From: Prauserella alba
Lineage (GTDB): Bacteria > Actinomycetota > Actinomycetes > Mycobacteriales > Pseudonocardiaceae
DNA length: 64,000 nucleotides
Direction: 5' to 3'
Assembly (NCBI RefSeq): GCF_024171735.1
Contig: NZ_JAMTCH010000003.1
Span: forward strand, 732,841 to 796,840
Position 1 is the first letter of the stretch, and each line of letters begins with the position of its first letter. Below the pieces are notes generated by a model. That model worked only from the letters and a program-made list of their open reading frames with translations. It did no database searches and was not told the origin of the DNA. This document shows positions 48,462 through 57,829 of the stretch, in pieces. A program made the translations under genes and the position numbers.

Positions 48462-49418
48462 ATGAGCGGTGAGACGGCGGCAGTCCCGATGGTGGAGGCT
48501 CCGATGGTGGAGGCCAAGGCGCTGGTGAAGCGCTTCGGCGACTTCGAAGCCGTCCGCGGGATCGACGTGCAGGTGCGCAAGGGCGAGGCGTTCGGGTTCC
48601 TGGGGCCGAACGGCGCCGGCAAGTCGTCGACGATGCGGATGATCGCGTCGACGTCACCGCGCTCCGACGGCGACCTGCGCGTGCTGGGCATGGACCCTGA
48701 CGTCGACGGGCCGCGGATCCGTGCCCGCCTCGGTTCGGTGCCGCAGCAGGACACGCTGGACACCGAGTTGACAGTGCGGCAGAACCTCCAGATCTACGGC
48801 CGGTACTTCGGCATGTCACGGGCCGACGTGCGCCGCAAGGCGACCGAGCTGATGGAGTTCGCCCAACTCGCCGAGCGCGCCGACGGCTTGGTGGACGCGC
48901 TGTCCGGCGGCATGAAACGGCGGCTGACGATCGCCCGCTCGCTGGTGAACGATCCCGACCTGCTGCTGCTCGACGAACCGACCACCGGGCTCGACCCGCA
49001 GGCGCGGCACATGCTGTGGGACCGGCTGTTCCGGCTCAAGGCGGGTGGCGTCACGCTCATCATCACCAGCCACTACATGGACGAGGTCGAGCAGCTGTGC
49101 GACCGGCTCGTCGTCATGGACGGCGGGCACATCGTCGCCGAGGGGTCGCCCTCGGAACTCATCGCCCGGTACTCGACCAGGGAGGTGCTCGAGCTGCGGT
49201 TCGCACCGGGCGAGCAGGGCGGCATCGCCGAGCAGGTGGCGGAGTTCGGCGAACGGGTCGAAGAGCTGCCGGACCGCGTACTCGTCTACACCGGCGACGG
49301 CGAACGCGCACTGGAACAGGTCCACGGCCGGGACGTGCGGCCGGTGTCGAGCCTCGTCCGGCGCAGCACGCTCGAAGACGTCTTCCTGCGCCTCACCGGC
49401 CGGACGCTGGTGGACTGA
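48462..49418 (+). CDS. Drug-type ABC exporter, ATPase (DrrA/NodI-like)
   Basis: A 318-residue ATPase. Walker A is FLGPNGAGKSS, signature LSGGMKRRLTIARSL, Walker B LLLLDEPTTGLDPQ, H-loop ITSHYMDE. The C-terminal extension (REVLELRFAPG...TLEDVFLRLTGR) is that of DrrA-type exporters. ATG 48462 is used; the next gene begins two bases after the stop. With the two permeases it forms an exporter for an unknown lipid or antibiotic. Confidence 0.93.
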   Translation: MSGETAAVPMVEAPMVEAKALVKRFGDFEAVRGIDVQVRKGEAFGFLGPNGAGKSSTMRMIASTSPRSDGDLRVLGMDPDVDGPRIRARLGSVPQQDTLDTELTVRQNLQIYGRYFGMSRADVRRKATELMEFAQLAERADGLVDALSGGMKRRLTIARSLVNDPDLLLLDEPTTGLDPQARHMLWDRLFRLKAGGVTLIITSHYMDEVEQLCDRLVVMDGGHIVAEGSPSELIARYSTREVLELRFAPGEQGGIAEQVAEFGERVEELPDRVLVYTGDGERALEQVHGRDVRPVSSLVRRSTLEDVFLRLTGRTLVD

Positions 49419-49419
49419 C

Positions 49420-50265
49420 ATGGCGGGCAGGGACGGGGCGGATACGACGCGGCGGGTGGCGACCGGCTCCCGCTCGGCCGGCCGGGTGGTCGGCTCGTGG
49501 CGCGCGGCCTGGCTCCGGGTCGAGGCACACTGGACGTGGTACCGGCGGTACTGGCAATCGAGCCTGTACTCGTCGGGGCTGCAGCCGGTGCTGTTCCTCG
49601 CGGCGATGGGCCTCGGTTTCGGTTCCCAGGTCGAGGCGGGCCCTGCCACCGGCGGACTGGCGTACGTGCACTACGTCGCGCCCGCGCTGCTGGTCGCCGG
49701 CGCGGTGCAGAACGCCATCGGCGAGTCGAGCTATCCCGTGCTGTCGGGGTTCAAATGGCAACAGGACTACTACGCGGTGACCGCGACGCCCGTGACGGCG
49801 GGACAGTTGCTCGGCGGGCAGATCATCTGGATCGCGCTGCGAGTGGGCATCGCCTGCGTGGTGTACGCGATCATCGCGCTGCTGTTCGGCGCCTGGCTGA
49901 ACGCCGGGGCGCTGCTGGTCGTCCCCGTCGGCGTGCTCGCGGCCGTGGCGTGCGGCGTGCCGATCATGGCGGTAGCGGCGACGACGTACAACGAAGGGGA
50001 GAGGTTCGCCGCCATCTTCCGGTTCCTCGTCATGCCGATGATCCTGTTCTCCGGCACGTTCTTCCCGATCGAGCAGATCCCCGGCGCGGTCCGCTGGCTC
50101 GCCTGGATCTCGCCGGTCTGGCACGGCACCGAACTCGCGCGCGGCGTGACCCTCGGCGGTCTCGGCATCGCGCCCGCGCTCGGGCACCTGGCGTTCCTCG
50201 GTGCGCTGTTCGGCGTCAGTGCCGTACTGGCGCGGCGCTACTTCTACCGGCGGCTGGTGGTGTGA
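49420..50265 (+). CDS. ABC-2 type permease 1
   Basis: A 281-residue permease with six predicted helices; the ABC-2 fold is recognisable from the QPVLFLAAMGLGFG start and the FRFLVMPMILFSGTFFPIEQ block. ATG 49420 lies two bases after the ATPase stop, and its own stop overlaps the next ATG by one base (TGATG). Confidence 0.9.
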   Translation: MAGRDGADTTRRVATGSRSAGRVVGSWRAAWLRVEAHWTWYRRYWQSSLYSSGLQPVLFLAAMGLGFGSQVEAGPATGGLAYVHYVAPALLVAGAVQNAIGESSYPVLSGFKWQQDYYAVTATPVTAGQLLGGQIIWIALRVGIACVVYAIIALLFGAWLNAGALLVVPVGVLAAVACGVPIMAVAATTYNEGERFAAIFRFLVMPMILFSGTFFPIEQIPGAVRWLAWISPVWHGTELARGVTLGGLGIAPALGHLAFLGALFGVSAVLARRYFYRRLVV

Positions 50266-51137
50266 TGCGAACGGCCCCGACGTCCTCCACGACCGCACCG
50301 GACGCCGCCGCGCAGAGTGCCACGGCACCGGCACGGCGCGGCCCGTTGCTGCGGATGTTGCCGGCACCGCTCTATGCGGGACGCGCGCGTGCCCTGCTGG
50401 AGCGCTCGGCGATGGTGTATTCGCGCGCCTGGCTCGTGTTCGTCTCCGGCGTGGTGGAACCGCTGCTGTACCTGCTGGCGTTCCAGGTCGGCTTCGGCAA
50501 GCTGGTCGAGCAGGTCACCGGTCCCGGCGGGCAGCCGATGAGCTACGTCGCGTTCGTCGCACCGGCGCTGCTGGCGGCCTCGGCGATGAACGGCGCGGTG
50601 TTCGACTCGACGTTCAACGTCTTCTTCAAGTTCCGCTACAACAAGACCTACGACGCCATCCTCGCGACACCGCTCGGGCCGCTCGACATCGCACTCGGCG
50701 AGATCGGCTGGGCGGTTCTACGCGGCGGGCTGTACGCACTGGCGTTCCTCGGTGTGATGGCCGGTTTCGGACTGGTCACCTCGCCGTGGGCGCTGCTGCT
50801 CCTGCCGGTGGCGCTGCTGGTGTCGTTCGCGTTCTCCGCCGTGGGCATGGTGTGCGCGACGTTCCTGAAGTCCCCGGCACAGTTCGACTTCGTCCAGCTC
50901 GCCGTGATGCCGATGTTCCTGCTGTCGACGACGTTCTACCCGCTGTCGGTCTACCCGGAGCCGCTGCAGTACGCGGTGCAGTGCCTGCCGCTCTACCACG
51001 GTGTCGAACTCACCAGGGGACTCGCGGTGGGTGTGCTGGATGTGAGCATGCTCGGCCACGCCGCGTACCTGCTCGCGCTCGCCGCGGTCGGTGCCTATTT
51101 CACCGCGAAGCGTCTGGCGCGGCTGCTGCTGCGCTGA
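50265..51137 (+). CDS. ABC-2 type permease 2
   Basis: A 290-residue second permease, similar in layout to the first (VEPLLYLLAFQVGFGKLV, FVQLAVMPMFLLSTTFYPLS, YHGVELTRGLAVG), suggesting that the pair arose by duplication. A Ser/Thr/Ala-rich N-terminus precedes helix one. ATG 50265 shares a base with the preceding stop; GTG 50262 is an alternative. It is convergent with a TetR gene, seven bases away. Confidence 0.9.
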   Translation: MRTAPTSSTTAPDAAAQSATAPARRGPLLRMLPAPLYAGRARALLERSAMVYSRAWLVFVSGVVEPLLYLLAFQVGFGKLVEQVTGPGGQPMSYVAFVAPALLAASAMNGAVFDSTFNVFFKFRYNKTYDAILATPLGPLDIALGEIGWAVLRGGLYALAFLGVMAGFGLVTSPWALLLLPVALLVSFAFSAVGMVCATFLKSPAQFDFVQLAVMPMFLLSTTFYPLSVYPEPLQYAVQCLPLYHGVELTRGLAVGVLDVSMLGHAAYLLALAAVGAYFTAKRLARLLLR

Positions 51138-51144
51138 CCCCGCG

Positions 51145-51714
51145 TCAGGCGTGACCGGCCTCGGCGGCCGCGCGTGCGCGCAGTCCGTCGAGCAGGAGCT
51201 CGAGCGAGTGTTCGACATCGGACCGGCCGACGGGCACGCGGTCGATGGCGCCTGCGCTGGCGGCCTGCAACGCGGTCTGTTCCTCCGCGGTGTGGCCGAA
51301 CACCAGGTGCAGCAGGGCACGCGCGCCGGTTTCGACGAGGTCGGCGGGCAGCCCGCCCTCGTCGAGGGCGGTGCGCAGCCGCTCCGCCGGACCGTGCGCC
51401 CCGAGACCGAAGGTGTGCGCCGTGACGACGACTTCCGCGCCGTCGCGATACGCCAGCATCGCGTCGCGCAGCTCGGTGCAGATCTCGACTGCGCGGGCGT
51501 CCCACCGGTGCGCCCGCGCCGGGCGCCGGCCCCTCGCGAGGATCTCGTCCGCGACCGCGGCCAGCAGCGTCTGCTTGTTCGGCACGTGGTGGTAGAGCGC
51601 GCTGGGGCGCACGCCCAGTTCCGTCGCCAGTCTGCGCATCGTCAACGACTCGAGGCCGTAGTCGTCGAGCACGGTGATCGCGCGCGCCACGACATCGGCC
51701 CGGCTGTGACGCAT
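51145..51714 (-). CDS. TetR family transcriptional regulator
   Basis: A 189-residue repressor. The N-terminal helix-turn-helix is LTMRRLATELGVRPSALYHHV, a close match to TetR itself; the C-terminal domain (ALLHLVFGHTAEEQ) is the TetR_C type with the HTAEEQ motif. ATG 51714 has GGGAGGAG five bases upstream. An operator-like palindrome lies 52 bp upstream of its start. The convergent exporter is the natural target, but I find no similar operator ahead of it. Confidence 0.9.
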   Translation of the reverse strand: MRHSRADVVARAITVLDDYGLESLTMRRLATELGVRPSALYHHVPNKQTLLAAVADEILARGRRPARAHRWDARAVEICTELRDAMLAYRDGAEVVVTAHTFGLGAHGPAERLRTALDEGGLPADLVETGARALLHLVFGHTAEEQTALQAASAGAIDRVPVGRSDVEHSLELLLDGLRARAAAEAGHA

Positions 51715-51765
51715 GCGAACTCCTCCCGTCGACCGATCGGTGTCCTCCACCCTAACCTGAGCACT

Positions 51766-51786
51766 GTTCACCTGAACGCCGTTCAG
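51766..51786. promoter_or_regulatory. Operator-like overlapping palindromes of the TetR gene
   Basis: GTTCACCTGAAC (51766-51777) and CTGAACGCCGTTCAG (51772-51786) are two perfect inverted repeats sharing the half-site TGAAC. They sit between the subtilase 3' end and the TetR start, where autoregulation would act. Confidence 0.6.
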
Positions 51787-51834
51787 CTTGTTTCCGGTCG
51801 TGCGGGCCACCGGGCGGGGCAGGCCGGTGCCCCG

Positions 51835-53361
51835 TCAGTGCTGCTCGCCGAGCCGCGCCAGCAACCGGTGCACGGCGTGGGTCGCGTGGGCCGCACCGGC
51901 GTTGACGATGCCGCTGCCGTGGAACGCGTTGTCTCCGCGTGGCCCCGTGCAGGCACCGTCCTCACGCGCGGCGTCGGGACAGGCGACCGGCAGGGCCTGC
52001 CGCTGGAGCACCCGCCGCAGCTCAGCCGGGGACTGTCTGCCGGAACCGGTGGCGGCCAGGACGGCGGCCGCACCGGCGACGTGTGGTGCGGCCATCGACG
52101 TGCCGCACATCCGGTCGTAACCACCGGGCACGGTCGACAGCACGCAGTGGCCCGCCGTGCCGCCGGGCGCGGCGAGATCGATCACGTCCCGTCCGTACGA
52201 GCTGTAGGCGGTCTTGGCGCCGCGATGGTCGACGGCGGCGACCGTGACCGCGTTCCGGAGTCCGGCGGGCACGGCCACGCAGCTGCGCGTGAGGTCGTCG
52301 GTACGTGCGGCCTCGTCGCGGTGCAGGCCGCTGCGGGGGAGGGGTCCCAGCTCGAAACCGTCGTTGGTGGCTGCCGCGACGGTGAGGGTTCCCGAGCGCT
52401 CGGCGAACTCGACCGCCCGCGCCACGGCTTCGTGCACGACCCGTCGGCCGGGGCCCGCTGCGCACGACACGCCCGACGGGGCGACGGTGACGCTGCTGTT
52501 GGCGACCGCCATGCCCTGGCGAGCCGCCCACACGTACCCGCACACGGCGGCCTCCGGGGTGACGTACCCCTCGTCGTCGACGACGCGCAGGGAGGCGAGC
52601 CGCGCCCCGGGCGCGGTGCCGGTGATGCCGCGCCCGTCGTCGGCGGCACCGACGAGGCCCGCGACGTGGGTGCCGTGTGCCGATCGCCGTGCCGACCACG
52701 CCGATCGGTGCCGGTCGGGGACGCCGCGCACGCAGCCTGCCGAGGCGGCGGGGTCGACGGCCCCGGCCAGGTCCGGGTGCGTCGCGTCGATGCCCGAGTC
52801 GAGGACACCCACGGTGACGTCGGCGAGGTCGGCCTGCGCCGAGTGGGTCCGGTCGGGGTGGGTGCGGTCGGCGCCGACACCGGCAGCGTCGGTCATCCGC
52901 AGGTTCCACTGTTCGGCGGTCCGGTCGGCGGCCCGGCGGTTGCCGTGGCCCGTGTCGCCGTCGCCCGTGTCGCCGTCGGCGGCCGTCGCCGCAGTCTCCT
53001 GCCGTGCGGCCCGCCGGTCGGTCGACGCGGTGGTGGAGCCCTGGGCACGCCGATGGCGGGCGCGCTGCGCACTGAACGCCCGGTCCTGTCCCATCGCGCT
53101 GTCGAAGCCGGGGTCGCTCGACGTGGCGACGGCGACCGCGATCTCGGGAAAATAGCCGTTCAGGGCGCCGCAGGCGGCATCGACGGCGTCGCGGGCCTCG
53201 GTATCCGAGGTCCCCGGGGCGAACACGACGACGTACCGCCACGCCCGGGATTCGGTGTGACAGGTCTCACCGTGCGCGGCGTGTGCCGGTGTCGTGGCCG
53301 TCAGTTGCGCGGCGACGGCGAGTGCGGCGCACGCGAGCGGCAGGCTCTTCCGGCCGAGCAC
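51835..53361 (-). CDS. Secreted subtilisin-like serine protease (peptidase S8)
   Basis: A 508-residue preproenzyme. The signal peptide is residues 1-28 (LPLACAALAVAAQLTATTPAHA). A prodomain of about 120 residues, with a low-complexity Arg/Asp/Gly stretch, precedes the catalytic domain: Asp188 in VLDSGIDATHPD, His229 in AHGTHVAGLVG, Asn333 in AAATNDG and Ser422 in CGTSMAAPHVAG. Several extra cysteines suggest disulfides. GTG 53361 has GGAGG four bases upstream. There is no C-terminal membrane anchor, so it differs from type VII mycosins. Confidence 0.9.
   Translation of the reverse strand: MLGRKSLPLACAALAVAAQLTATTPAHAAHGETCHTESRAWRYVVVFAPGTSDTEARDAVDAACGALNGYFPEIAVAVATSSDPGFDSAMGQDRAFSAQRARHRRAQGSTTASTDRRAARQETAATAADGDTGDGDTGHGNRRAADRTAEQWNLRMTDAAGVGADRTHPDRTHSAQADLADVTVGVLDSGIDATHPDLAGAVDPAASAGCVRGVPDRHRSAWSARRSAHGTHVAGLVGAADDGRGITGTAPGARLASLRVVDDEGYVTPEAAVCGYVWAARQGMAVANSSVTVAPSGVSCAAGPGRRVVHEAVARAVEFAERSGTLTVAAATNDGFELGPLPRSGLHRDEAARTDDLTRSCVAVPAGLRNAVTVAAVDHRGAKTAYSSYGRDVIDLAAPGGTAGHCVLSTVPGGYDRMCGTSMAAPHVAGAAAVLAATGSGRQSPAELRRVLQRQALPVACPDAAREDGACTGPRGDNAFHGSGIVNAGAAHATHAVHRLLARLGEQH
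52949..52978 (-). repeat. 15-nt perfect tandem repeat, 2 units, in frame
   Basis: CCCGTGTCGCCGTCG at 52949-52963 and 52964-52978 encodes the GDTGDGDTG stretch of the subtilase prodomain. Confidence 0.8.
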
Positions 53362-53965
53362 TGGACCTCCGTCGATGTCGGCGGGGCGGCCGCGTCGACA
53401 TCGGTGATCCGCGACTACCCCATGACGCACCGTAGCCACGGGTCTGTGCGAACGCCAAGCATCTCGCACCACCCGGGTGACCGGGAGCGGAGGCGTCGTG
53501 GAGGCCGCGCTGCGCGGTGCCCGCCGCGGTGTGTGGGATACTGGACGCGGCCATCGAGCCGTCGTCGCCGGATCAGTACGGCGCACGCAGGGACGGTGGC
53601 CCGGTGACGTGCCGATTCCGGATTCAGTCGTCGCCGCGGGCACGCGCCATGTGCCTGGCGGCTGGGACGACGTGGACACCGGGGTCGGACGCCGGAACGC
53701 TGTGTCGACGTCGACGGCTCGGGAGGCACCGAGAGGTCGCGAACAGGGCGGCCGCGTCGCCGCGGGACCCGCCACATCGGGCATGTCGGAAGATCCGGCG
53801 CTCATGTGGCACGAGTGACAACAGGATTCCCGCCGGTGGTGAGCCCACCACGGCGGTAAACAAGGAACGGCCCCTGTGCGGCCGCGTCCTGTGGTCCGGT
53901 GCCGGCAGCGAGGTGAGACGCCTCGGCCGGACGGACGCAGGCGCGCCCGGGGGCGGAGGAGACAT
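53362..53965. other. 604-bp region between divergent subtilase and rne genes
   Basis: No protein family is recognisable in any frame. An extended -10-like TGGGATACT at 53534-53542 points towards rne and would leave a leader of about 420 nt; long leaders are known for RNase E genes in other bacteria. No hairpin or riboswitch was recognised. Confidence 0.4.
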
Positions 53966-56900
53966 ATGTCGAACGCGGACACACCCGCCGAGAACACCGG
54001 CGGGGCCGCCGCCACACCCACCGCACGTGCACTGGCAGAGCTGCCCAACCGGGTGCGCGTCCATGCGCTGGCGAAACTGCTCGGCTCGAGCAGTAGGGAA
54101 GTACTCGGGATGCTCGCCGACCTCGGTGAGACCGCGCGCAGCCCGCAGTCCAGCGTGCACCGCGACGTCGCGTTGCAGGTCGCCGAGACCGCAGGCGTGC
54201 TCTCCGCGGAGGCCGACACGGCCTCCGGTGGCGCGGAGCAGGAACCGGCACCGGAGACGGCGACGGAGACCCCGGGGCCGTCGGCGACGGCAGCTCCCGG
54301 GACCGCGGTGGCGGGCGAGTCCGCCGCGGGCGCGGACGCCGCACCGCAGGAAGGCATCGCACCGCAGGAGGGCACCGCACCGCAGGAGGGCACGGCACCG
54401 CAGGAAGACGCGGCACCCGAGGAAGACGCCGCCGCGAAGAACGCCGAGTCCACGGCTACGAGGTCCTTGGAGCCCGATTCGACGGGTACCGCCGGCGAGG
54501 CAGGCCCGGCCGCCGCTGCGCACACGCCGCTGTTCGCGGCGCCGTCACCGGTCTTCCTGCCCCCGGAGCCGACGGTGGCCACCACCGGGGCAGGCGGCGC
54601 GGCCGAGGACGCGGAGGCAGAAGGTGCCACGGCTGCGCAGGACGAGAGCGCGGCCGAGGCCGACACGGCAGCCGAGCACGACACGAGCGACTCCTCGTCC
54701 GCGGACGACACGGCGGACGACACGGGTGACGACCAGTCCGGTGACGGCGGACGCCGTCGTCGCCGCCGCGGGCGTCGTGGCCGCGGACGCGGCAAGGGCG
54801 GCGACGAGAACGGCGGCGACGAGCAGCAGGGCGATGCTGCGGGCGAGGCCGCCGGCCAGGACGACACGGCGGACGGGGACGCCCCGGTGGGCGAGTCGTC
54901 GTCGAACGACCAGGTCGCGGGCTCCGAGGAGCAGGCCGACGGCGCTGACGGGGACGACACCGACGGCGAGTCCGGTCAGTCCGAGTCGGGCAGCAAGCGC
55001 CGTCGTCGCCGCCGTCGCCGTAAGGGTGGCGGCGGCGATGACGCCGACGGCCAGTCGCAGGACGATCCGCCGAACACGGTGGTGCACGTCCGCGACGGCA
55101 AGCAGGACAAGGGCGGCGACAAGAACGACAAGAACGACAAGAACGACAAGGGTGACAAGGGCGGCGACGGTGTGCGCAGCGTGCGCGGGTCGACGCGGCT
55201 CGAGGCGAAACGGCAGCGCCGCCGCGACGGCCGGGAGGCGGGTCGCCGCCGCGCCCCGATCCTGTCCGAGTCGGAGTTCCTCGCCCGGCGCGAATCGGTC
55301 GAGCGCACGATGGTCGTCCGCGAGCACGGTGAGTCGACGCAGATCGGCGTGCTCGAGGACGGTGTCCTTGTCGAGCACTTCGTCACCTCGCAGGGCAGCG
55401 GCTCGATCGTGGGCAACGTCTACCTGGGCCGGGTGCAGAACGTGCTGCCGTCCATGGAGGCGGCGTTCATCGACATCGGCCGCGGCCGCAACGCCGTGTT
55501 GTACGCCGGTGAGGTCGACTGGGACGCGGCCGGCCTCGAAGGCAAGGCCCGCAAGATCGAACAGGCGCTCTCCAGCGGCGACCAGGTGCTGGTGCAGGTC
55601 ACGAAGGATCCGGTCGGCCACAAGGGTGCACGGCTGACCACGCAGATCTCCCTGCCCGGCCGGTTCCTGGTGTACGTGCCCTCGGGTGGCGCGACGGGCA
55701 TCTCGCGCAAGCTTCCCGAGAACGAACGCCGCAGGCTCAAGGACATCCTCAAGCGCATCGTTCCGGAGGACGCGGGCGTCATCATCCGCACCGCCTCCGA
55801 AGGAACGAGCGAGGAGGAGCTGGACCGCGACGTCCGCAGGCTGCAGGCGCAGTGGGAGGTCATCAAGGAGAAGTCGGAGTCGGCCTCCTCGTCGTCGGGC
55901 AAGAAGTCCGGCGCGCCCACGCTGCTGTACGAGGAGCCGGACCTGCTGGTCAAGGTCGTGCGGGACCAGTTCACCGAGGACTTCGTCAAGCTCGAGGTGC
56001 AGGGTCAGACGGCGTGGGAGACGATCAGCTCGTACGTCGAGCACGTGGCGCCCGACCTCATGGACCGCGTCAAGCGCTACGTGGGCAACGGCAACGTGTT
56101 CGCCGACTACCGCATCGACGAACAGATCACCAAGGCGCTCGACCGCAAGGTCTGGCTGCCGTCGGGCGGATACCTGGTGATCGACCGCACCGAAGCGATG
56201 ACCGTCATCGACGTCAACACCGGTAAGTTCACCGGCTCGGGCGGAAACCTCGAAGAGACCGTCACGCGGAACAACCTCGAGTCGGCCGAGGAGATCGTCC
56301 GCCAGCTCCGGCTCCGCGATATCGGCGGCATCATCGTCATCGACTTCATCGACATGGTGCTGGAATCGAACCGCGACCTGGTGCTGCGCAGGCTCACCGA
56401 GTGCCTCGGCCGTGACCGCACGCGGCATCAGGTCGCCGAGGTGACGTCGCTGGGTCTGGTGCAGATGACGCGCAAGCGGGTCGGTACCGGCCTGCTCGAG
56501 GCGTACTCGTCGACGTGTGAACACTGCAAGGGTCGCGGTGTGCTCGTCACGTCCGAGCCGAACACCGGCGGTCACCAGCACGGCAACGGCGGCGGCAACG
56601 GTGGCGGCCGCAAGCGCGGCCGGGGCAAGGGCGGCGACCAGTCGGACCAGGCCGAGAAGCCGAAGCAGGCCGAGCAGGGGCGGACACCCGAGCAGCGCGA
56701 ATCCGTCGTCTCGGCCGTCCAGGCCGTCGCGAACGCGTCGAAGGTGGCCAAGCACGAGGACGCTGCGGGCGCCGACGGGGCCGAGGCGGGTGCCGCCGAG
56801 GGGCAGCAGGCCGCGGCCGACTCGTCCGACACGACGGAATCCGCCGGTCAGGTGACGTCCGGTAAACCCGGAAAGCGCAGCCGTGACCGCAAGAGCCGCC

Positions 56901-57676
56901 GCGAGCGGGGTCCGGCGAAGGACCAGGTGGCCGAGTCGGCGCCGGAGAGTTCGGCGGCGCCGGCCGCGGACTCCGCGGCTTCGGAAAGCGCGGTCTCGGA
57001 AGGTGCGGTCTCGGAAGGTGCGGTGGCTGCGGACGCGGCTGCCGGAACTCCGGCGGCCCCAGCGCAGCCAGACGGCCCAGCGCAGTCAGGTGGCCCAGCG
57101 CAGCCGGACGGCCCAGCACAGCCGGACGGCCCCGCGCACGCCGGGTCGGTTCCGGAGACACCCGCCGATGCGGCTGCGGAGGTGCCCGGCACGTCCGCGA
57201 CGAAGCCCGACGGCGCGTCGACCGAGAACGCGCCGCTCGGGGACGCCGCGGCGGCCGCCCCGGCCGGCGGTGCCGGGACGTCCGACGCTGGTACGTCCGA
57301 TGCGGTCGCAGCTGGGACGGCGACGCCCGAGACGTCCGCAGCCGGGGACACCGGCGGCGGTGCGGCACGGCGCGGCCGTCGTTCGGCGCGGCGCGCCGCG
57401 GGCAGGCCCACCGGGCCGGCGGCCGGCACCTCGGGCAGTGGCGTCGAGGTGCAGACGGTGATGACCGGTACGATGGCTTCCTCGGCGTCAGCGACGTCGT
57501 CCCCGGCGGATTCCGGGACCCAGAGCAACGGGACCTCCGAGGAGAGCGTTCCGGGCACGGCGGACCAGGACGCGACCTCGGTCGCGACCGTCTCCGCGGT
57601 GCGGAGCAGTACCCGGCGTCCGCGCCGGGCGGCGGGTCGGCCCGCGGGGCCGCCCGTCGATGACGAGAGCAGCTGA
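53966..57676 (+). CDS. rne: Ribonuclease E/G family endoribonuclease
   Basis: A 1236-residue enzyme of mRNA decay and rRNA processing. Residues 15-60 resemble the IF2 N-terminal domain (RVRVHALAKLLGSSSREVLG). A low-complexity region (70-430), first Ala/Glu then Asp and Arg clusters (RRRRRGRRGRGRGKGG), leads to the catalytic core at about 440-860. The core holds the S1 domain (GNVYLGRVQNVLPSMEAAFI), the Mg2+ aspartates in VIDVNTGKF and IIVIDFIDM, and the Zn-link CEHCKGRG. The 370-residue tail is disordered and ends in Arg-rich patches. ATG 53966 has GGAGGAG four bases upstream. Three in-frame tandem arrays lie in the disordered parts. Confidence 0.95.
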   Translation: MSNADTPAENTGGAAATPTARALAELPNRVRVHALAKLLGSSSREVLGMLADLGETARSPQSSVHRDVALQVAETAGVLSAEADTASGGAEQEPAPETATETPGPSATAAPGTAVAGESAAGADAAPQEGIAPQEGTAPQEGTAPQEDAAPEEDAAAKNAESTATRSLEPDSTGTAGEAGPAAAAHTPLFAAPSPVFLPPEPTVATTGAGGAAEDAEAEGATAAQDESAAEADTAAEHDTSDSSSADDTADDTGDDQSGDGGRRRRRRGRRGRGRGKGGDENGGDEQQGDAAGEAAGQDDTADGDAPVGESSSNDQVAGSEEQADGADGDDTDGESGQSESGSKRRRRRRRRKGGGGDDADGQSQDDPPNTVVHVRDGKQDKGGDKNDKNDKNDKGDKGGDGVRSVRGSTRLEAKRQRRRDGREAGRRRAPILSESEFLARRESVERTMVVREHGESTQIGVLEDGVLVEHFVTSQGSGSIVGNVYLGRVQNVLPSMEAAFIDIGRGRNAVLYAGEVDWDAAGLEGKARKIEQALSSGDQVLVQVTKDPVGHKGARLTTQISLPGRFLVYVPSGGATGISRKLPENERRRLKDILKRIVPEDAGVIIRTASEGTSEEELDRDVRRLQAQWEVIKEKSESASSSSGKKSGAPTLLYEEPDLLVKVVRDQFTEDFVKLEVQGQTAWETISSYVEHVAPDLMDRVKRYVGNGNVFADYRIDEQITKALDRKVWLPSGGYLVIDRTEAMTVIDVNTGKFTGSGGNLEETVTRNNLESAEEIVRQLRLRDIGGIIVIDFIDMVLESNRDLVLRRLTECLGRDRTRHQVAEVTSLGLVQMTRKRVGTGLLEAYSSTCEHCKGRGVLVTSEPNTGGHQHGNGGGNGGGRKRGRGKGGDQSDQAEKPKQAEQGRTPEQRESVVSAVQAVANASKVAKHEDAAGADGAEAGAAEGQQAAADSSDTTESAGQVTSGKPGKRSRDRKSRRERGPAKDQVAESAPESSAAPAADSAASESAVSEGAVSEGAVAADAAAGTPAAPAQPDGPAQSGGPAQPDGPAQPDGPAHAGSVPETPADAAAEVPGTSATKPDGASTENAPLGDAAAAAPAGGAGTSDAGTSDAVAAGTATPETSAAGDTGGGAARRGRRSARRAAGRPTGPAAGTSGSGVEVQTVMTGTMASSASATSSPADSGTQSNGTSEESVPGTADQDATSVATVSAVRSSTRRPRRAAGRPAGPPVDDESS
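54341..54430 (+). repeat. 18-nt tandem repeat, 5 units, in frame in rne
   Basis: Units from 54341 every 18 nt (GCACCGCAGGAGGGCACC type) encode the hexapeptide APQEGT, changing to APQEDA and APEEDA in the last two. Confidence 0.9.
56981..57025 (+). repeat. 15-nt tandem repeat, 3 units, in frame in rne
   Basis: TCGGAAGGTGCGGTC and close variants at 56981, 56996 and 57011 encode SE(S/G)AV in the C-terminal tail. Confidence 0.85.
57059..57130 (+). repeat. 18-nt tandem repeat, 4 units, in frame in rne
   Basis: CCAGCGCAGCCGGACGGC type units at 57059, 57077, 57095 and 57113, with a partial fifth, encode PAQPDG in the C-terminal tail. Confidence 0.88.
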
Positions 57677-57829
57677 TCGTGACCCCGGTGTCCTCGCGGT
57701 ACCGGGCGCCACGTAAGCTGGACAGTGGCCTGCTGTTGGAGCGGGCCGCTACACGCGATGGCCGGATCGCCGCGGGCGGTTCCCGTCGCGTGAGCCCCCA
57801 CCCACAGTCGAGCAATGCAGGAGACTTCC

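Noticed and set aside
57677-57829. Regulatory leader ahead of rplU
   Set aside because: No L21-type leader structure or repeat could be recognised by eye.
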